DNA of 64,000 bases from Syntrophotalea acetylenica (GTDB lineage Bacteria > Desulfobacterota > Desulfuromonadia > Desulfuromonadales > Syntrophotaleaceae): contig NZ_CP015455.1 in assembly GCF_001888165.1 (NCBI RefSeq), positions 372,001-436,000 of the forward strand. The letters are read 5' to 3'. Shown piece by piece: positions 60,555-64,000 of the stretch. The notes under the pieces were generated by a model. The model saw only the letters and a program-made list of their open reading frames with translations, had not been told where the DNA came from and did not search any database. Numbering within the stretch: position 1 is the stretch's first letter; each line of letters starts with the position of its first letter. Both the position numbers and the translations under genes were made by a program.

Positions 60555-61923
60555 CGGGCGGCTCCTGGGGGCGGAACAAGAGGTCGGAGGTAGCGGCCAG
60601 GATTTGCCGACGCCACACTTCCAGATCGCAAAGAGCCCGTTCCGCCAGAGCCAGGCGTCGCTCGGCCCGCTTGCGTTTGCGCTCCTCCACGGGCGGGAAA
60701 AGGCCGTAATTGATGTTCATCGGCTGGAAAGAGTCGGGCTCGGAGTGGGCCAGGTGGCCAAGCAGTGCACCGAGGGAGGTAGTCGGCGGCGGCAAGGGCA
60801 GCGGGTTGCCGAGCACCTGCCCTGCGGCGAACAGCCCGGCCAGAAAGCCACAGGCGGCCGATTCGACGTACCCTTCAACACCGGTAATCTGCCCGGCAAA
60901 GAACAGCCGCGGCTCGGCTTTCAGCCGCAGGTGTTGGTCGAGGCAGGCCGGGGCGTTGATGAAGGTGTTGCGATGCATGCTTCCGAGGCGGGCAAAGCGG
61001 GCGTTTTGCAGGCCGGGGATGGTGCGGAAAATGCGCCGCTGTTCCGGCCAGGTCAGCTTGGTCTGAAATCCGACCATGTTGAACAGGGTGGCATGCAGGT
61101 TGTCCTGGCGCAGCTGTACCACGGCGAAGGGCTCTTTTCCGGTGCGCGGATCGGGCAGTCCGACCGGCTTCATGGGGCCGAAGGCGAGGGTCATATCGCC
61201 CCGCTCGGCCATTTCCTCGATCGGCATGCAGCCTTCGAAATGGATCACCTTTTCAAAGTGCTTGCCCGGTACCTTGTCGGCGGATCTGAGGGCCTCGATA
61301 AATGCGTAATATTCCTCGCGGGACAGCGGGCAGTTGATGTAGTCATCCCCTCCGCGACCGTAGCGGGAGGCTTTCCATGCGATAGCATGGTCAATGCTGT
61401 CGGCTTCGATGATCGGAGCAATGGCATCGTAGAAATAGAGCTGTCCGCTTCCGGTGAGGCGGGCGATATCGGCGGCCAAGGGGGCCGACGTCAGAGGGCC
61501 CGAAGCAATGATGGTCGTCCCTTGCGCCGGAACGGCGGCCAGTTCGCGGCGCTGCAGATCAATGTTGGGGTGTCGCTCGATGCAGTCGGTGATGAATGCG
61601 GAAAAAGCCTCGCGATCGACTGCCAACGCTCCCCCGGCCGGAACCGCGCTGGCATCGGCGGCCTGCATGAACAGGGTGGCGCAGCGGCGCAGTTCTTCCT
61701 TGAGGCAACCGACGGCGTTGTTCATGCCGGTACCGCGCAAGCTGTTGGAGCAAACCAGTTCAGCCAAATCGGGACTGCGATGTGCCGGGGAAAAGACCCG
61801 GGGTTTCATTTCGTACAGTATCACCCGCAAACCCCGTTCAGCGGCCTGCCAGGCGGCTTCGCAGCCGGCCAGGCCGGCGCCAATAATGGTTATGCCGGGT
61901 TGAGGTGGTTTTGCCTGGTTCAT
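60544..61923 (-). CDS. trmFO: Methylenetetrahydrofolate-tRNA-(uracil-5-)-methyltransferase TrmFO
   Basis: 459 residues from ATG 61923 ([25 protein letters not shown]). The FAD-binding [46 protein letters not shown] and [16 protein letters not shown] mark TrmFO, the folate-dependent enzyme that makes ribothymidine-54 in tRNA. It lies just after topA, as in many bacteria, and overlaps maf. Confidence 0.95.
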   Translation of the reverse strand: MNQAKPPQPGITIIGAGLAGCEAAWQAAERGLRVILYEMKPRVFSPAHRSPDLAELVCSNSLRGTGMNNAVGCLKEELRRCATLFMQAADASAVPAGGALAVDREAFSAFITDCIERHPNIDLQRRELAAVPAQGTTIIASGPLTSAPLAADIARLTGSGQLYFYDAIAPIIEADSIDHAIAWKASRYGRGGDDYINCPLSREEYYAFIEALRSADKVPGKHFEKVIHFEGCMPIEEMAERGDMTLAFGPMKPVGLPDPRTGKEPFAVVQLRQDNLHATLFNMVGFQTKLTWPEQRRIFRTIPGLQNARFARLGSMHRNTFINAPACLDQHLRLKAEPRLFFAGQITGVEGYVESAACGFLAGLFAAGQVLGNPLPLPPPTTSLGALLGHLAHSEPDSFQPMNINYGLFPPVEERKRKRAERRLALAERALCDLEVWRRQILAATSDLLFRPQEPPDEP

Positions 61924-61930
61924 TCGGATC

Positions 61931-64000
61931 TCACCGTAAGGGGTTTCCAAAAAGCGCAAACGACCGGGCCCGCGGGACCGGTCGCATCGAGGTGGGAGTG
62001 GCCGGGATCCGGTCAATGTTTAAAAAGAGGCCACCCGGCCTGCAGGTTTCAGGCTTTGCTTTTGGCTTTGGAGGCTTTTTTCGCCGGCGCTGTTTTGGCG
62101 GTGGCTTTGTCGCTTGCGGCTTTATCGCTTGCGGCTTTCTTTGCCGGGGTTTTTTGGGCGACGGTGTGGCCGTGGATGTTTTTTTGGCCGCGGGCTTTTT
62201 GGTGGCGGCTTTGGTTTTGGTCTCCGGTGGCACCAGGGTTTCGGTCCAGTCACAGCTTTCCTGCGGGCACTTGCGGAAGGTACCCTGCCGCTTGGTAGTT
62301 TTTTCCACTACCAGCGGAAACTTGCATTTGGGACAGGGTTCCTGGATCGGCAGATCCCACAGGGCATATTTGCATTGCGGGTAGCGGTTGCAGGAGTAAA
62401 AAATTTTGCCGTAGCGGCTTTTTTTCTCCATCAACTCCCCTTCCCCGCACTGGGGGCAGGGGATGCCAAGAGCCTTGGGCTTGACGAGAGGCTGAATGTT
62501 TTTGCAGTCCGGATAGGCTGAGCAGGCCAGAAATTTGCCATAGCGCCCCTGTTTGACCAGCATGGGGGCGCCGCACTTGTCGCAGGTCTGGTCCGACATG
62601 ACCGGTTCTTCCCGCTCGCTGCCGTTCAGCGGCTCGGTATAACGGCATTCGGGAAATCCCGAGCAGGCCAGGAACCGGCCCGAGCGGCCAAGCTTGATGA
62701 CCAGCGGTTTGCCGCACTCGGGACAGGTTCGGTCGGTTTTTTCCGTCGTCACATCCTGCTTGGAAATCTCGGTCTCTTTCTGCCGCAGCAGGGAGATAAA
62801 CGGTTCCCAGAAGTCCTTGAGTACCGGCTGCCACTCCCTTTCACCGCGGGAGATGGCATCCAGGTCTTCTTCCATGCCGGCGGTAAAGTCGTAATCGACG
62901 TATTTGGTGAAGTGATTGACCAGCAGGTCGCTGACCACCATCCCCACATCCTCGGTATGGAAGGTACGTTTTTCCAGGCGCACGTATTTGCGGGTCACCA
63001 GGGTGTTGATGATGGACGCATAGGTCGATGGCCGGCCGATGCCGTTTTCCTCGAGTGTCTTTACCAGACTGGCCTCGGTGAATCGCGGTGGCGGCTGGGT
63101 AAAATGCTGCGCCGGAAGAAGCTCTTCACATTGCAGTGGCTGATGCTGCCGCAGTTCCGGGAGGGTGGCTTCTTTCTGATCGTCCTGTTCCTCGGCGCTG
63201 TCGTAGTCCTCGATGTAGAGCTTCATGAAGCCGGCAAAGCGCACAACCTGCCCCGACGCCCGGAACATAAACCGCTCGCCGGCGGCGATATCGACTGTCG
63301 TGGCGTCCAGGACCGCCGCTGCCATCTGCGAGGCGACTGTGCGCTGCCAGATAAGGCGGTAAAGCTTGAACTGGTCGGAGGTCAGGTGCGCTTTGATCTG
63401 ATCCGGATAGTTGGACAGCGCTGTTGGACGCACGGCTTCGTGAGCTTCCTGGGCGTTTTTGGCTTTGTTTTTGAACGCCCGGGGTTTTTCCAGGGCATAT
63501 TCCTTGCCGAACATGCGGGTGATGACGTCGCGGGCCTCAGTGGTGGCAACCTGGGAGAGTGCCACCGAGTCGGTACGCATGTAGGTGATAAGGCCTTCGA
63601 GTCCGTTGCCGATGTCGATTCCCTCGTAGAGCTTCTGTGCCACGGTCATGGTTTTGCGGGCGGAAAACCCCAGCTTGCGGCTTGCTTCCTGCTGCAGGGT
63701 GCTGGTGGTAAAGGGTGCGGCCGGGTTGCGCTTTTTGGAGGATTTTTTGAGCTCTCTGACCTGGAAGGATTCCTTGCTGATGGCCCTGACCAGATCTTCG
63801 GCCTGATTTTGGTCGGCGATATCGAACTTATCGAGGGTTTTGCCGTCGATGGCATTCAGCCGTGCTGCGAAAACGCTCCCCTGGTCGGTGCCGAGACGGG
63901 CCTCGATGGACCAGTATTCACGGGGCGCAAACGCTGCGATTTCCTTCTCCCGCTCGCAGATCAGGCGCAGGGCAACGGATTGCACACGCCCGGCGGACAG
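61931..64000 (-). CDS. topA: DNA topoisomerase I, 3' part (N-terminus beyond the window)
   Basis: The gene continues past position 64000; the visible part starts at [13 protein letters not shown]. The active-site Tyr is in [10 protein letters not shown] (codon 63581-63583). Four C-terminal zinc modules follow (CPECGK...CSGFPEC; CDKCGA...CSAYPDC; CPQCGE...CNRYPQC; CPKCKF...CPQESC). After the last module the frame becomes Lys/Arg/Pro-rich and ends at 61931 in an implausible tail. In the -1 frame from the A6 run (T6 at 62150-62155 on the plus strand) a regular Ala/Lys tail with a repeated AASDK unit ends in SKAKSKA at 62049, so one missing base is likely and the true stop may be 62049. Confidence 0.93.
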   Translation of the reverse strand: MSAGRVQSVALRLICEREKEIAAFAPREYWSIEARLGTDQGSVFAARLNAIDGKTLDKFDIADQNQAEDLVRAISKESFQVRELKKSSKKRNPAAPFTTSTLQQEASRKLGFSARKTMTVAQKLYEGIDIGNGLEGLITYMRTDSVALSQVATTEARDVITRMFGKEYALEKPRAFKNKAKNAQEAHEAVRPTALSNYPDQIKAHLTSDQFKLYRLIWQRTVASQMAAAVLDATTVDIAAGERFMFRASGQVVRFAGFMKLYIEDYDSAEEQDDQKEATLPELRQHQPLQCEELLPAQHFTQPPPRFTEASLVKTLEENGIGRPSTYASIINTLVTRKYVRLEKRTFHTEDVGMVVSDLLVNHFTKYVDYDFTAGMEEDLDAISRGEREWQPVLKDFWEPFISLLRQKETEISKQDVTTEKTDRTCPECGKPLVIKLGRSGRFLACSGFPECRYTEPLNGSEREEPVMSDQTCDKCGAPMLVKQGRYGKFLACSAYPDCKNIQPLVKPKALGIPCPQCGEGELMEKKSRYGKIFYSCNRYPQCKYALWDLPIQEPCPKCKFPLVVEKTTKRQGTFRKCPQESCDWTETLVPPETKTKAATKKPAAKKTSTATPSPKKPRQRKPQAIKPQATKPPPKQRRRKKPPKPKAKPETCRPGGLFLNIDRIPATPTSMRPVPRARSFALFGNPLR

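Overview
The window most resembles a chromosome segment of a fermentative member of the Desulfuromonadales close to Pelobacter/Syntrophotalea. The basis is a complete acetoin dehydrogenase operon (acoA-acoB-acoC-lipA/acoS-acoL) with a sigma-54 activator AcoR, next to a 2,3-butanediol dehydrogenase, together with hopanoid synthesis and abundant sigma-54 regulation. The species is inferred from gene content; no database was searched.

Layout. 1-3.1 kb: 3' end of a VOC protein, a butanediol/acetoin dehydrogenase, a small monooxygenase split by a frameshift, a DUF190 protein and an outer-membrane channel. 3.4-17.5 kb: acoR, thiC-thiS-thiG-thiH, acoX and the aco operon. 17.8-21.5 kb: a ferredoxin-nitroreductase fusion, a 3-hydroxyacyl-CoA dehydrogenase, lipB, an alpha/beta hydrolase and a small conserved gene. 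22.0-24.1 kb: squalene-hopene cyclase. 24.3-29.8 kb: a second sigma-54 activator, two hsp20 genes behind a sigma-54 promoter, and clpB. 29.9-33.7 kb: an OmpR-type two-component system divergent from a Spy/CpxP-like gene, then a third hsp20. 33.8-38.3 kb: a GGDEF/EAL protein and two small genes. 38.5-43.7 kb: glmU, glmS and a Na/Pi cotransporter. 43.8-49.0 kb (minus): a Trk potassium-uptake cluster with its own kinase and regulator. 49.2-54.0 kb: an MSHA-like pseudopilin operon ending in a large MshQ-type protein. 54.1-64.0 kb: proC, then a minus-strand run of housekeeping genes ending in partial topA.

How it fits together. 2,3-butanediol is oxidised to acetoin and acetoin is cleaved by AcoABC/L. 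The neighbouring genes supply the cofactors this complex needs: thiamine (thiCSGH for E1) and lipoate (lipA, lipB for E2), plus the NAD-kinase-like AcoX. Near-consensus sigma-54 promoters precede thiC and acoA, and a related 16-bp element lies upstream of both, so cofactor supply appears to be under acetoin control. The inverted repeat TTGCGACA-N11-(T/C)GTCG(T/C)AA upstream of acoA is also found upstream of the sigma-54 promoter of the hsp20 pair.

Other points. A 28-nt hairpin element occurs three times; two copies sit between perfect 7-bp direct repeats. Heptanucleotide-periodic arrays flank clpB. Four genes (small monooxygenase, trkH, the trk sensor kinase, the topA tail) each lose frame at a run of 5-6 identical bases and are each restored by one extra base. 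That pattern points to homopolymer undercalling in the assembly at least as much as to biology. No tRNA, rRNA, CRISPR array or complete insertion sequence was seen.
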